This document shows, in pieces, positions 8,868-18,478 of a stretch of 64,000 nt of DNA (positions within the stretch are counted from its first letter, which is position 1; each line of letters opens with the position of its first letter). The DNA lies in contig JADKIR010000005.1 of the NCBI GenBank assembly GCA_016722655.1, forward strand, positions 806,001 through 870,000. Reading direction: 5' to 3'. Made by a program: the position numbers and the translations under genes. The notes beneath the pieces are model-generated. The model was given only the letters and a program-made list of their open reading frames with translations, ran no database searches and was not told the DNA's origin. The DNA is from Cytophagaceae bacterium. GTDB taxonomy: Bacteria > Bacteroidota > Bacteroidia > Cytophagales > Spirosomataceae.

Positions 8868-10508
8868 ATGCCATTGAACGGGAAACATTCAAAAACAAAG
8901 TACATTTTCGTTACCGGCGGGGTAACTTCCTCTCTCGGAAAAGGAATAGTAGCTTCATCTCTTGCCAAATTACTCCAGTCCAGAGGATTGAGTGTAACCA
9001 TTCAAAAACTTGACCCTTATCTTAATGTTGACCCGGGCACACTGAACCCCTACGAGCATGGTGAATGCTACGTAACTGACGATGGTGCCGAGACCGACCT
9101 CGATCTGGGACATTATGAGCGTTTTCTAAATGTACCCACCTCACAGGCCAACAATGTGACCACAGGCCGTATCTATTATAATGTACTGAGCAAGGAAAGA
9201 AAAGGTGATTTTCTGGGGAAAACCGTTCAGGTGATTCCGCATATTACTGATGAAATCAAGAAAAATATTCTTCAACTCGGAAAAACCGGAAAATTTGATA
9301 TTGTTATTACAGAAATCGGTGGTTGCGTAGGTGATATTGAATCTCTTCCGTTTTTGGAAGCCGTGCGTCAGCTCAAATGGGAACTGGGAGAAAAAAACAT
9401 GCTGACGGTTCACCTTACATTGGTGCCATATCTGAAGTCTGCCGGTGAACTTAAAACCAAACCTACGCAGCATTCGGTAAAACAATTACAAATGTCAGGT
9501 ATTCAGCCCGATATTATCGTTTGTCGTACTGAGCATCCTCTGCCCAATGATATTCGTAAAAAAATCGCACTATTCTGCAATGTAGAAGTACAGTCGGTTA
9601 TCGAGGCCATGGATGCCAAGACTATCTATGAAGTGCCGCTATTGATGATGAAAGAAAAACTCGATCAGCGGGCATTGTACATGATGGACATCTACAACGA
9701 CAAAGATTCCGACATGAAAAAATGGGAAGAATTCCTGTATAAGTTTAAACATCCGGAATCAGAAGTCAAAATCGGCCTAATAGGAAAATATGTAGAGCTG
9801 AGAGATGCCTATAAATCTATCGCTGAGGCATTTATACATGGTGGTGCTGTAAACAAAACCAAGGTAAAAATTGAATGGATTCACTCCGAAAGCATGGTGG
9901 CTGAGGCAGTGGAAGAAAAACTTAAAGATCTGGATGGCGTTTTGGTGGCACCCGGATTTGGAGAAAGAGGAATTGAAGGAAAAATTGCAGCTGTTAAATA
10001 TGTAAGAGAAAACAATATCCCATTTTTGGGTATATGTTTAGGTATGCAAATGGCCGTTATCGAATATGCCAGAAATGTATTGGGATGGGAGAATGCCCAT
10101 TCTACCGAAATGGAAAAAACCACGGAATACCCGGTTATTGACCTCATGGCAGACCAATTAAATATCGAAAATAAAGGCGGTACCATGCGTTTAGGGGCGT
10201 ATAATTGTAAACTTACCGATAAGTCTCTGGCGAAAAAGATTTACGGAAAGTCCAAAATATCTGAAAGACACCGTCACCGCTGGGAGTTTAACAACAAATA
10301 TAGGGCTGATTTTGAAAAAGCGGGATTAATTATTGGTGGGACAAATCCTGAAAACGATTTGGTGGAAATCATCGAAATCCCTAAAAACAGATTTTTTATT
10401 GGCGTTCAATATCATCCTGAATTAAAAAGCACCGTTTTACAACCACATCCATTGTTTGTGAGTTTTGTAAAGGCTGCTTTGGATTATAAAAATTCTAAAA
10501 ATGGCTGA
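8868..10508 (+). CDS. pyrG: CTP synthase
   Basis: Makes CTP from UTP using glutamine-derived ammonia and ATP. The 546-residue protein shows the N-terminal synthetase domain, with FVTGGVTSSLGKGIVASSLA as its P-loop, the DPYLNVDPGTLNPYEHGE block and ITEIGGCVGDIESLPF. The C-terminal glutaminase has nucleophile Cys390 in GICLGMQMA and the His-Glu pair in VQYHPELKS. The next gene overlaps its end by 8 bases on the same strand, so the two are probably co-transcribed. Confidence 0.97.
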   Translation: MPLNGKHSKTKYIFVTGGVTSSLGKGIVASSLAKLLQSRGLSVTIQKLDPYLNVDPGTLNPYEHGECYVTDDGAETDLDLGHYERFLNVPTSQANNVTTGRIYYNVLSKERKGDFLGKTVQVIPHITDEIKKNILQLGKTGKFDIVITEIGGCVGDIESLPFLEAVRQLKWELGEKNMLTVHLTLVPYLKSAGELKTKPTQHSVKQLQMSGIQPDIIVCRTEHPLPNDIRKKIALFCNVEVQSVIEAMDAKTIYEVPLLMMKEKLDQRALYMMDIYNDKDSDMKKWEEFLYKFKHPESEVKIGLIGKYVELRDAYKSIAEAFIHGGAVNKTKVKIEWIHSESMVAEAVEEKLKDLDGVLVAPGFGERGIEGKIAAVKYVRENNIPFLGICLGMQMAVIEYARNVLGWENAHSTEMEKTTEYPVIDLMADQLNIENKGGTMRLGAYNCKLTDKSLAKKIYGKSKISERHRHRWEFNNKYRADFEKAGLIIGGTNPENDLVEIIEIPKNRFFIGVQYHPELKSTVLQPHPLFVSFVKAALDYKNSKNG

Positions 10509-11481
10509 TTACAAGCATTTTGAGGTAACAGAAAATCAGAATGGAAGGTTTAGTAGAAATATCAAAACTTCCCCAATTTCTGAATTACCTCAGAATGATC
10601 TCCTTGTAAAAGTTTCGTATTCTTCTCTAAATTATAAAGATGCTCTGTCAGCCTCCGGAAACCGGGGAGTAACCAAAAACTACCCCCATACCCCGGGAAT
10701 TGATGCGGCAGGTATAGTTGTAAATTCTAATTCTGAAAGATTTATAACCGGAGATGAAGTAATAGTTACGAGTTATGACCTGGGGATGAATACTCCGGGT
10801 GGTTTTTCTGAATACATCTCAGTGCCTTCAGCCTGGGCAATAAAAAAGCCGTCGAATATTACCCTTAGGGAAAGTATGATTACTGGCACCGCCGGGTTAA
10901 CCGCTGCCATGGCTTTGGATAAAATTCAAACCAATGGTGTTTTTAATGGGAAAATTGCAGTAACCGGAGCCACAGGCGGTGTTGGATTATGGGCACTTCT
11001 TCTGTCAAAACATCTTAATTATGAGACAGTCGCAATTTCCAGAAAAATTGATTTTGCCGATAATTTTGATAAGTTATCTGTTAATGAGAAAATATTTGAT
11101 TTTGAAATAAATCAAAAACCCTTGGCAAAACCTGCATTTGAGGCTGCAGTTGACACGGTTGGAGGTGATATTTTGGGTCAATTGTTAAAATTAACAAAAC
11201 CCAATGGCAGTGTGGCAGTATGTGGAATGGCAGCATCACCCATATTAAACACTACCGTTTTTCCATTTATTTTGAGAGGAATAAATTTGCTTGGAATTGA
11301 TTCGGCAGAAGCCACACAACAATGGCGGGAGCATCTCTGGAGTAAACTGGGCAATGAATGGAAATTAGATTTCCCCGAATGGCTGGTACACGAAATCGGA
11401 TTAAATCAACTGGAAAATTCGATAGAAATAATGTTAAAAGGCGAGCACTTTGGCCGTACAATCATTAGTCTGATTAAATAG
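10501..11481 (+). CDS. YhdH/YhfP-family NAD(P)H quinone oxidoreductase (acryloyl-CoA reductase-like)
   Basis: This 326-residue zinc-independent medium-chain dehydrogenase contains SYSSLNYKDALSASG, HTPGIDAAG and the Rossmann loop VTGATGGVGLWALLLSK. These are typical of the YhdH/AcuI subgroup, which reduces acryloyl-CoA or quinone-like substrates with NADPH. There are no zinc-ligand clusters. The start overlaps the pyrG stop by 8 bases, so translation is probably coupled, although there is no pathway link to CTP synthesis. Its end overlaps the convergent small gene by 8 bases. The family is secure; the substrate is not. Confidence 0.88.
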   Translation: MADYKHFEVTENQNGRFSRNIKTSPISELPQNDLLVKVSYSSLNYKDALSASGNRGVTKNYPHTPGIDAAGIVVNSNSERFITGDEVIVTSYDLGMNTPGGFSEYISVPSAWAIKKPSNITLRESMITGTAGLTAAMALDKIQTNGVFNGKIAVTGATGGVGLWALLLSKHLNYETVAISRKIDFADNFDKLSVNEKIFDFEINQKPLAKPAFEAAVDTVGGDILGQLLKLTKPNGSVAVCGMAASPILNTTVFPFILRGINLLGIDSAEATQQWREHLWSKLGNEWKLDFPEWLVHEIGLNQLENSIEIMLKGEHFGRTIISLIK

Positions 11482-11827
11482 TAGAAAAAATTTCCTGGCC
11501 TTTGTCGTTTTGATGACTCAATGTCCATTGACTTGTGAAAGTAGTCTCCACAAGGCTTTTTCCCATTTTACGATATATCGAAATCTTTAAACCCAGATTG
11601 CTTCTGAATAACTCTTCCACGTCACTTACTTTAAGATCTTCGTAAATCCAGAATTCTTGTGGCTTTTTGTTGGTGGCGAGCTCAAATAACTTAAAATCAC
11701 GGTGATCACGGCTATAATCTTCGCCTTTTCTTGAAATTTCGATTTTCAAAAACGGAAAATTATTATTGAATTTCTTTAATAAATTAGAAATTCTTGTTTC
11801 ACCATCTATTTTAATTCCTCCTCTCAT
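11474..11827 (-). CDS. Hypothetical protein, 117 aa
   Basis: A small soluble protein of mixed charge without signal peptide or membrane segment. It begins MRGGIKIDGETRISNLLKKF, which looks like a compact alpha/beta fold with an N-terminal helix after a short strand. No family was recognised. Its regular codon use and its position, filling the space between two genes, support a real gene. It runs convergently into the oxidoreductase gene with an 8-base tail overlap and is divergent from the PAS kinase. Confidence 0.6.
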   Translation of the reverse strand: MRGGIKIDGETRISNLLKKFNNNFPFLKIEISRKGEDYSRDHRDFKLFELATNKKPQEFWIYEDLKVSDVEELFRSNLGLKISIYRKMGKSLVETTFTSQWTLSHQNDKGQEIFSTI

Positions 11828-11953
11828 TAATCAGGTTTACTCTACATCTAAATTGTATTCAAAATTGAGGAAATTATTTATCACATATTATGACACTAAT
11901 CATTCGGTAAAAAAAAATAGATTAGATTAATAACTGATGTCGAATTGAATTTC

Positions 11954-11967
11954 ATGACTTTTGTCAT
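11954..11967. promoter_or_regulatory. CRP/FNR-like inverted repeat upstream of the PAS kinase
   Basis: ATGAC-TTTT-GTCAT is a perfect 5+5 inverted repeat with a 4-base spacer. It lies 33 bases before the ATG of the kinase at 12000. The spacing resembles CRP/FNR-family operators, and the second gene of the operon encodes a CRP-type DNA-binding domain, so autoregulation is plausible (inference). Confidence 0.45.
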
Positions 11968-11999
11968 AATTTTACAGTTCAAATAGCCATATTTTGCGA

Positions 12000-13259
12000 A
12001 TGGAAGACAATAATTCGGAATTATTCTTAAAATACTTTGTGGAGATTGATATTTTAAACCAGTTTGAGGCCATTTTCAAATATGCGAACGAAGGAATCAT
12101 AATTACAGACTCTGAAAGCAAAATTTTGAAAATTAACCCTTCAGGCCTTAAAACCTTTGGTTACGAAAAAGAATCTGAAGTTTTAAATCAGAAAATTGAG
12201 ATTCTTTTACCTGCAAGATACAGGCATGCACATGTAGGCCATCGGGAAAGCTACAATGAGCATCCTAAGGCTCGGTCTATGGGCCAGAAAGTTGATTTAT
12301 TCGGGCTAAAAAAGAACAAAGATGAGTTTCCTGTTGAAGTGAGCTTAAGCCCTTTCAGCAATAGCACAGGCAAATTTGTAATATGTTTTATAATAGATAT
12401 TACCAACCGAAAAAAAGCCGAGGAAAACGAAATAAACTACCGTAAGGAACTTGAAAGAGAAGTTGAGGAGCGGACTTTAATTCTGAAAGAAGCCATTCAA
12501 AAACTGGAAAAAACCAAAAGTGAACTGGATCAGTCATTGAAAAGAGAGCAGGAGCTCAACTCCATGAAAACCAAGTTTATTTCCATAGCCTCCCATGAAT
12601 TCCGCACTCCCCTTTCCACAGTACTTTCATCTCTTTCTCTTGTAGAAAAATACTCAGAACTCAAAGATTCTGAAAAAAGAGAAAAACACATTGAGCGAAT
12701 CAAAAAATCTATCAGAAACCTTACTGAAATCCTGAATGATATCCTTTCTGTAAACAAAATTGAAGAAGGAAAAGTAAGTGTAAATCCGGAAAAGTTCGAT
12801 TTATACAATTTTGTTCATGATTTGATATCAGATCTCACCGGATTACGAAAGCCCGGTCAGCAGATTATATTTGAGAAAAAACCAAACGAAGATCCAAATG
12901 TAGTTTTAGACCCAAAACTTTTGCGTCATATATTGATAAATTTGCTTACAAACGCTATCAAATTTTCTGCCGAAAATACTACAATTACTATTACGGTAAC
13001 CTCTCAAAAATCTGAAATATTTATACGAATTATAGACCAGGGAATTGGGATTCCGACCAAAGACCATAAAAAATTATTTACCCGGTTCTTCCGCTCAAGC
13101 AATGTCGAAAACATTCAGGGTACAGGGCTTGGGCTTAGTATAGTACAGCAATATGTAAACTATCTCGAAGGAAGCATTAAATTTTCTAGTGAAGTTGGAA
13201 AAGGAAGTATTTTTAATGTAAATTTACCAAGAAAAGTAAAACCCTCGATTGTTGAATAA
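12000..13259 (+). CDS. PAS-domain sensor histidine kinase
   Basis: Cytosolic two-component sensor kinase with no membrane segment. A PAS domain (about residues 15-135) is followed by a coiled coil (140-190). The dimerisation box SIASHEFRTPLS has phospho-acceptor His199, and the ATPase domain shows the N box HILINLLTNAIKFS, IDQGIGIP and GTGLGLSIVQQY. The PAS segment RYRHAHVGHRESYN with KNKDEFPVEVSL resembles the FixL subfamily, but the FixL haem His position appears to be Lys here, so oxygen sensing is not supported. The ATG at 12000 is preferred over an in-frame TTG six bases upstream. It is followed after 18 bases by a receiver-CRP regulator, its likely partner. Confidence 0.9.
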   Translation: MEDNNSELFLKYFVEIDILNQFEAIFKYANEGIIITDSESKILKINPSGLKTFGYEKESEVLNQKIEILLPARYRHAHVGHRESYNEHPKARSMGQKVDLFGLKKNKDEFPVEVSLSPFSNSTGKFVICFIIDITNRKKAEENEINYRKELEREVEERTLILKEAIQKLEKTKSELDQSLKREQELNSMKTKFISIASHEFRTPLSTVLSSLSLVEKYSELKDSEKREKHIERIKKSIRNLTEILNDILSVNKIEEGKVSVNPEKFDLYNFVHDLISDLTGLRKPGQQIIFEKKPNEDPNVVLDPKLLRHILINLLTNAIKFSAENTTITITVTSQKSEIFIRIIDQGIGIPTKDHKKLFTRFFRSSNVENIQGTGLGLSIVQQYVNYLEGSIKFSSEVGKGSIFNVNLPRKVKPSIVE

Positions 13260-13277
13260 CCATTCTATTAAAAACAG

Positions 13278-14333
13278 ATGAAAAGAATATTATTAATTGA
13301 AGATAACCCCGATATCAGAGAAAACACCGCCGAGATTTTGGAACTTGATGGTTATGAGGTTTTTACTGCTGAAAACGGAAAACTAGGAGTAGAAATGGCT
13401 ACCAGTCTGAAACCGGATTTGGTGATTTGTGATATCATGATGCCTGTTTTGGATGGCTATTCGGTACTTCATTTACTTTCAAAAAACCCTGAAACAGAAA
13501 ATATCCCTTTTATATTTCTTACCGCAAAAGCCGACCGCAGCGATTTTAGAAAAGGTATGGAAATGGGTGCTGACGACTACATCACCAAGCCTTTTGATGA
13601 TGTAGATTTGCTCAATGCCCTCGAGAGCCGCTTCAAGAAAATCGAACAAATGCAGAAGAAATATTCGAGAAATATTGAAGGACTAAATAATCTGGTGAGA
13701 GATGTTGGCGGTGAGGAAGAGCTCAGAAATCTGACCCAGAATCGTGAAAAAAGAAAATACAAGAAGAAATCAGAAATATTTAGAGAAGGTGATTTTCCGC
13801 TTTATTTATTTTATATTGAGAAAGGAAAAGTTAAAACTTACAAAACCAACGAAGACGGTAAAGAACTGATAATCAATCTACACAATGAAGGTGACTTCTT
13901 CGGATACGTTAACCTTATGCGGGAAGACAGCTACATGGAATCAGCTTCTGCTCTCGAAGATTCTGAACTTATTCTAATTCCAAAATCAGAATTTTTCAAA
14001 TTGATCCATCAAAATCGCCAGGTTTCGCAGAAATTCATAAAAATGCTCTCTGATAATATCAAAGAGAATGAAGATCAACTTCTGAAACTTGCCTATAATT
14101 CTGTTAGAAAACGTGTAAGTGAATGTTTGCTCAAGTTTTTTGAGCAATCAGATGACCGAAACAACAAGACCGGAATAAAAATTAGCAGAGAAGATTTATC
14201 AAATATGGCAGGTACCTCTATCGAGACCGCCATAAGGACTCTTTCTGATTTTAAAGACGAAAAACTTATTGAGATTTCGACAGGAAAAATCAGAGTGCTA
14301 AATTTTGAAAAGCTGAAACACTTAAAAAATTAA
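13278..14333 (+). CDS. Response regulator with CRP/FNR-type output (receiver, cNMP-binding fold, winged helix)
   Basis: The receiver domain (residues 1-122) has Asp52 in ICDIMMPVLDGYS, acidic residues IEDN near the start, and Lys in YITKPFDD. A short linker leads to a cyclic-nucleotide-binding-like barrel (about 150-235; REGDFPLYLFYIEKGKVKTY, EGDFFGYVNLM). A CRP-type helix-turn-helix follows (about 255-350; ISREDLSNMAGTSIETAIR). The fusion replaces allosteric control by a small ligand with phosphorylation, or combines the two. It follows the PAS kinase with an 18-base gap. Its end overlaps the convergent rsmA gene by 12 bases. Targets are unknown; an inverted repeat upstream of the operon is a candidate site. 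Confidence 0.9.
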   Translation: MKRILLIEDNPDIRENTAEILELDGYEVFTAENGKLGVEMATSLKPDLVICDIMMPVLDGYSVLHLLSKNPETENIPFIFLTAKADRSDFRKGMEMGADDYITKPFDDVDLLNALESRFKKIEQMQKKYSRNIEGLNNLVRDVGGEEELRNLTQNREKRKYKKKSEIFREGDFPLYLFYIEKGKVKTYKTNEDGKELIINLHNEGDFFGYVNLMREDSYMESASALEDSELILIPKSEFFKLIHQNRQVSQKFIKMLSDNIKENEDQLLKLAYNSVRKRVSECLLKFFEQSDDRNNKTGIKISREDLSNMAGTSIETAIRTLSDFKDEKLIEISTGKIRVLNFEKLKHLKN

Positions 14334-15089
14334 TTCAGTCAATTCTATAAATTGCTTATAATCAAGTTGCTCTGCCCTTTTAGTCATATAGGGCAGATTT
14401 TCTTTTGTTGTGATAGGTCTCAAGGCATTACCAAGCATTTTCCTCCTTTGATTAAAAGCGGTTTTTACTACTAATTTAAATTTGACAAAATCAAACTCCG
14501 GCGTTTTTTCATAATTCCTGACCAGTCTGATTACCCCAGAATCTACCTTTGGTGGCGGATCAAACGCTCCAGGAGGCACTGAAAACAGATATTCAATATC
14601 ATAATAAGCCTGTAAAAGCACACTCAATATTCCATAATCTTTATTTCCCGGTCCGGATGCAATCCTTTTCCCAACTTCCTTTTGCACCATTCCCACTACC
14701 TCACCTACCCTATCTTTATAGTCTAAAACTTTAAAAAATATTTGGGATGAAATATTATATGGAAAATTTCCAATTATTCCGAAATTACCATCCAGTCCAT
14801 TGTTTTCGTCAAAATTCATCTTCAGGAAATCTTCCCCAAAAATCTTTTCGCCGGGAAAATTCAAAACATTTTTCAAATAAGCAACTGACTCATTATCAAT
14901 TTCAACTAATGATAAATTGAGTTCAGGCCTTTTAATCAAATACTGGGTAAGGACTCCCATCCCCGGCCCTACCTCGAGCAACTTCCTGTTTGAAAAAACA
15001 TCTTTATAGCTTTCAACAATATCCATCGCAATTCCCTGATCTTTAAGAAAATGCTGCCCCAGATGCTTTTTCGCTCTTACTTTTTCCAA
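14322..15089 (-). CDS. rsmA: 16S rRNA (adenine1518-N6/adenine1519-N6)-dimethyltransferase
   Basis: KsgA/RsmA dimethylates two adjacent adenines in the 3' helix of 16S rRNA during small-subunit maturation. The 255-residue protein shows the N-terminal KKHLGQHFLKD signature, the SAM loop LEVGPGMGVLTQYL, and the catalytic IGNFPYNISSQIFFK (NFPY motif). The C-terminal NQRRKMLGNALR helix is also present. It is divergent from the hybrid kinase gene, with 87 bases between the two starts. Confidence 0.95.
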   Translation of the reverse strand: MEKVRAKKHLGQHFLKDQGIAMDIVESYKDVFSNRKLLEVGPGMGVLTQYLIKRPELNLSLVEIDNESVAYLKNVLNFPGEKIFGEDFLKMNFDENNGLDGNFGIIGNFPYNISSQIFFKVLDYKDRVGEVVGMVQKEVGKRIASGPGNKDYGILSVLLQAYYDIEYLFSVPPGAFDPPPKVDSGVIRLVRNYEKTPEFDFVKFKLVVKTAFNQRRKMLGNALRPITTKENLPYMTKRAEQLDYKQFIELTELIF

Positions 15090-15176
15090 TTTTATATACC
15101 TGTTTTTTTAACTTATTTGCTCAAAAATACGCATAAATTAGTTAGTTTTAGGCATAATTATACATCTGAATTAAAG

Positions 15177-18100
15177 ATGAAAACCAAAGCTCAAAAATCT
15201 GTAGCCTTAGGCTCCAGCGAAAAATTTGATTTACTGCAAGACTTTGTTGATAATACCGCAGAAGTGATTCTGATGTTATCACTTTCAGGCGAATTCATAT
15301 TTTCTAATATCGCATTTCATAACGTAACAGGCTACAGCGGAACCGAACTTAAAGGACTAAAAATAAGTGACTTACTTCATCCACTTTCAAAAGAAAAAAC
15401 TGAAGAAGGCTTTGAAAAAATCAAAAATGGAGAAAACCTGGGTGAATTTCTTTTGGTAATAAGAAATAAAGAAAAGAAAAGAGTGTATTTGTCGGGTGAC
15501 GTAAGTTGTAGATTTTTGCATGGGCAGCCTGTTTCTTTCCGCTGCATTTTGCATGACATTACACTCAGGAGAAGAGCCGAGGCAGCCCAAAACTTATATT
15601 ATTCAATAGCCCAAAGTAATCTTAGCTCAAAAAACCTTGAAGATTTCCTGACGCAGGTTCATCAGAATCTACAGAAAAATATTTATGCCAATAATTTCTT
15701 TGTGGCCGTTTTTGAACCTGAAAACAACAGCATCTATTTCCCTTACCATGTGGATGAATATTTTGAAACAGGTCATGATTATAAAAAACGAAACCTGGGA
15801 AATGGTCTGATTGAATATACGATGGTACAAAATAAACCATTGATATTCAACAAAGAAGAGCTAACTGTGATCATTGAAAAAGAAAAACTTTTTATTTACG
15901 AATCCATACTTCCGGCCATCCAAATATTGGTTCCGCTTATATTGAATGAAAAAACCATAGGTGTTATCGGCATAAAGTCATATTCCGACGAGACCAAGTT
16001 TTCAAGTCGTGATCTTGAACTGCTTGAGTTTGTATCGGGGCAAATAGCCCTCGCCATGGAGCGAAAAAAGGCTGAAGGTGAACTCATGATTCAAACTGCC
16101 CGATTAAATGCCATTTTTGACAGCAGCACTCACTATATATGGACAGTAAATCAAAAACATTATCTGAGTTCGTTTAACAAAAACTACTATAATCTTCTAT
16201 ATCAGCAACTTGGAGCACCGCCAGCTGCTGGCACCAGCATCGAAAAAATGGGCTGGAAGCTGATCTCACCTGATGACAAACCTGTTCTCAGAGAAAAATA
16301 TAACCTTGCTTTTCAGGGTCATCCCCAATATTTTGAGATGCATTGGGGAGAAAAAAATGGAGGCAGCAATTGGTTTGAATTTTATTTGAATCCGATTTTG
16401 TCAACCGAAGACGGTCAGATAGAAGAGGTGTCAGGTATTGCCCGGAATATTACTGAGAAAAAAAATGCACTGATAAATCTTCAAAAAAGTGAAGAGAAAT
16501 TCAGGAATATTATTGAGTCTTTTATTGATATTTATTATCGTACTGACCTTGCTGGAAACGTAATAATGATATCGCCATCAGTTTTAAAACACACCGGATA
16601 TACGGTTGAGGAAGTTATCAGGCAAAAGGTAGATAAGTTTTTTGAAAATGCGTTGGACTCTTCACAAGATATCAAAGCATTGTTAAAAACAGGTAGCATT
16701 ACAAATTTTGAAGTTTTGGTCAAAAGAAAAGACCAGACTTTAAGGCAGTTTATGCTAAATATCAGGATGATAAAAGATGCAAAAGGCTTACCTATAGAAG
16801 TTGAAGGGGTAGCCAGGGATATTACCGAACTAAAAAAAGGTGCACAGGAGCTACAAAAAGCTAAAGACGATGCTGAGCATTCGCTAAAAATAAAAGAACA
16901 GTTTTTGGCCAATATGAGTCATGAAATCAGGACGCCAATGAATGGAATTATTGGTATGATTGATGTTCTAAACGATACACCTCTCGAAAAAGACCAGAAA
17001 GATTATGTAAAAACCATAAGAAAGTCTTCAGAAACCCTGCTTACCATTTTGAATGACATTCTGGATTTATCAAAAATAGAGGCCGGAAAAATGGATTTGG
17101 TATATAAACCGTTGGACTTGAAAGATACCCTGGACAATTTGGTGGCTTTGTTTACTCAAAAAGCAAGAGAAAAAAACAACACACTTGGCTATAGTATTTC
17201 TGATGAAACACCACAATACATTGAAGGCGATCAGGTCAGGCTTTTGCAAATTCTTTCTAATCTTACTTCTAACGCCATAAAATTTACAAAAAATGGACAA
17301 ATTCTTATAAAAATAAGCAACCAACCAATTGACAATGAACAATATATAATAAGATTTGAAGTAACAGACACTGGAACAGGTATTTCGAAAGAAAACCAGA
17401 TTAAACTTTTCCATTCGTTCCAACAGCTGGACATTTCGACCAAAAAAGCTGTGGGCGGTACCGGTTTAGGCCTGGTGATATCGAAAGAATTGTGTAAAAA
17501 AATGGGTGGGGAAATCGGGCTGGTTTCTGAAGAAGGAAAGGGGAGTAATTTTTGGTTTTCAATAACTGCCAAAAAAACCGATGGATCGGCTATTATTAAC
17601 CTGGAAAAATCTCATGAAGAAATTACCCTAACCAATTATTTCTCTGAATATTCTCCAAAAATACTTTTGGTTGATGACAATAGCGTAAACCGAAAAGTAG
17701 CAACCGAAATCCTTAAAAAAGCCAATTGCGAAGTAACTGATGCGGAATCAGGTCTAAAGGCAATTCAAATTTTTGAGAAAAATCAGGATTTTGACCTTAT
17801 CTTGATGGACATTCAAATGCCCGGCATGGATGGCATTGAAACTACCCAGAGATTAAAAAGTGAATTTGCCGGGCGATTGCCAAAAGTGGTGGCAATGACG
17901 GCATATTCCATGCAAAATGATAAGGAGAATTTTCTTGCAAGAGGAATGGATGACTACATTTCGAAACCCATCAGAGCCAATACGCTGATAAAGAAAGTAG
18001 AGGAACTCATCAATCCGAACAGAAAAAAACTTACTCCGGTAAAGCAAAACTTAGAAAAACCTACTGAAACTGAAGACACCATAGATCAGCAAATACCTGC

Positions 18101-18428
18101 ATTTGACATGGAAGTAATCAATGGTTTGCGTGAAATGGTTGGCAATGAAATGCTACTTTCTGTATTTGAGGATTTTAGAATTGAGGCTGAAGAACAAATT
18201 GCCAATACAAAAAATGCTTATACAAACAATGATGTTGTGAGTATTCAAAAAGAACTTCATACTTTAAAGGGAAATTCTGGCACTATTGGCCTAATGAGAA
18301 TTCATGAAATCACGAAAATCATAGAAGTTCCATCAAAAAAAGGTGATTTAACTAACTTTGAGAAGAATATTAAAATTTTGGAACAAGAATTTGAGCATTT
18401 TAAAAATAACTTAAATCAGATAGCCTGA
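15177..18428 (+). CDS. Hybrid sensor histidine kinase with PAS, GAF, receiver and Hpt domains
   Basis: A cytosolic multidomain phosphorelay kinase of 1083 residues from the ATG at 15177. An in-frame ATG at 15051 would run into the divergent rsmA gene and is rejected. In order there are a PAS domain (about 15-130), a GAF domain (150-310), two more PAS domains (320-435 and 445-565), and the dimerisation box NMSHEIRTPMNGIIGMIDVL. The ATPase domain follows (NLTSNAIKFT, GGTGLGLVISKEL), then a receiver with Asp in LILMDIQMPGMDGIE, and a C-terminal Hpt domain with His in KELHTLKGNSGTIG. The layout resembles BarA-type relays. The signal and the final response regulator are unknown; the receiver-CRP protein encoded nearby is one possibility. 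Confidence 0.92.
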   Translation: MKTKAQKSVALGSSEKFDLLQDFVDNTAEVILMLSLSGEFIFSNIAFHNVTGYSGTELKGLKISDLLHPLSKEKTEEGFEKIKNGENLGEFLLVIRNKEKKRVYLSGDVSCRFLHGQPVSFRCILHDITLRRRAEAAQNLYYSIAQSNLSSKNLEDFLTQVHQNLQKNIYANNFFVAVFEPENNSIYFPYHVDEYFETGHDYKKRNLGNGLIEYTMVQNKPLIFNKEELTVIIEKEKLFIYESILPAIQILVPLILNEKTIGVIGIKSYSDETKFSSRDLELLEFVSGQIALAMERKKAEGELMIQTARLNAIFDSSTHYIWTVNQKHYLSSFNKNYYNLLYQQLGAPPAAGTSIEKMGWKLISPDDKPVLREKYNLAFQGHPQYFEMHWGEKNGGSNWFEFYLNPILSTEDGQIEEVSGIARNITEKKNALINLQKSEEKFRNIIESFIDIYYRTDLAGNVIMISPSVLKHTGYTVEEVIRQKVDKFFENALDSSQDIKALLKTGSITNFEVLVKRKDQTLRQFMLNIRMIKDAKGLPIEVEGVARDITELKKGAQELQKAKDDAEHSLKIKEQFLANMSHEIRTPMNGIIGMIDVLNDTPLEKDQKDYVKTIRKSSETLLTILNDILDLSKIEAGKMDLVYKPLDLKDTLDNLVALFTQKAREKNNTLGYSISDETPQYIEGDQVRLLQILSNLTSNAIKFTKNGQILIKISNQPIDNEQYIIRFEVTDTGTGISKENQIKLFHSFQQLDISTKKAVGGTGLGLVISKELCKKMGGEIGLVSEEGKGSNFWFSITAKKTDGSAIINLEKSHEEITLTNYFSEYSPKILLVDDNSVNRKVATEILKKANCEVTDAESGLKAIQIFEKNQDFDLILMDIQMPGMDGIETTQRLKSEFAGRLPKVVAMTAYSMQNDKENFLARGMDDYISKPIRANTLIKKVEELINPNRKKLTPVKQNLEKPTETEDTIDQQIPAFDMEVINGLREMVGNEMLLSVFEDFRIEAEEQIANTKNAYTNNDVVSIQKELHTLKGNSGTIGLMRIHEITKIIEVPSKKGDLTNFEKNIKILEQEFEHFKNNLNQIA

Positions 18429-18433
18429 AAATG

Positions 18434-18460
18434 AAAAAAGCCGCAATAAGCGACTTTTTT
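18434..18460. terminator. Bidirectional terminator between the hybrid kinase and the LysM/BON gene
   Basis: aagccgc (18438-18444) and gcgactt (18450-18456) form a stem, with a G-U pair on the minus strand and a C-A mismatch on the plus strand. It is flanked by A and T runs, so it works best for the minus-strand gene. Confidence 0.7.
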
Positions 18461-18478
18461 CATTTAAGTGATATTTTC

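Noticed and set aside
11994..11999. TTG start for the PAS kinase
   Set aside because: An ATG two codons later is the better start and keeps all of the domain.
12200..12300. Haem-binding FixL-type oxygen sensor
   Set aside because: The PAS sequence resembles FixL, but the position expected for the haem-ligand His reads Lys in my manual alignment.
15051..15176. Upstream in-frame ATG for the hybrid kinase
   Set aside because: It would add 42 residues that overlap the divergent rsmA gene and have no domain match; the ATG at 15177 gives a normal start.
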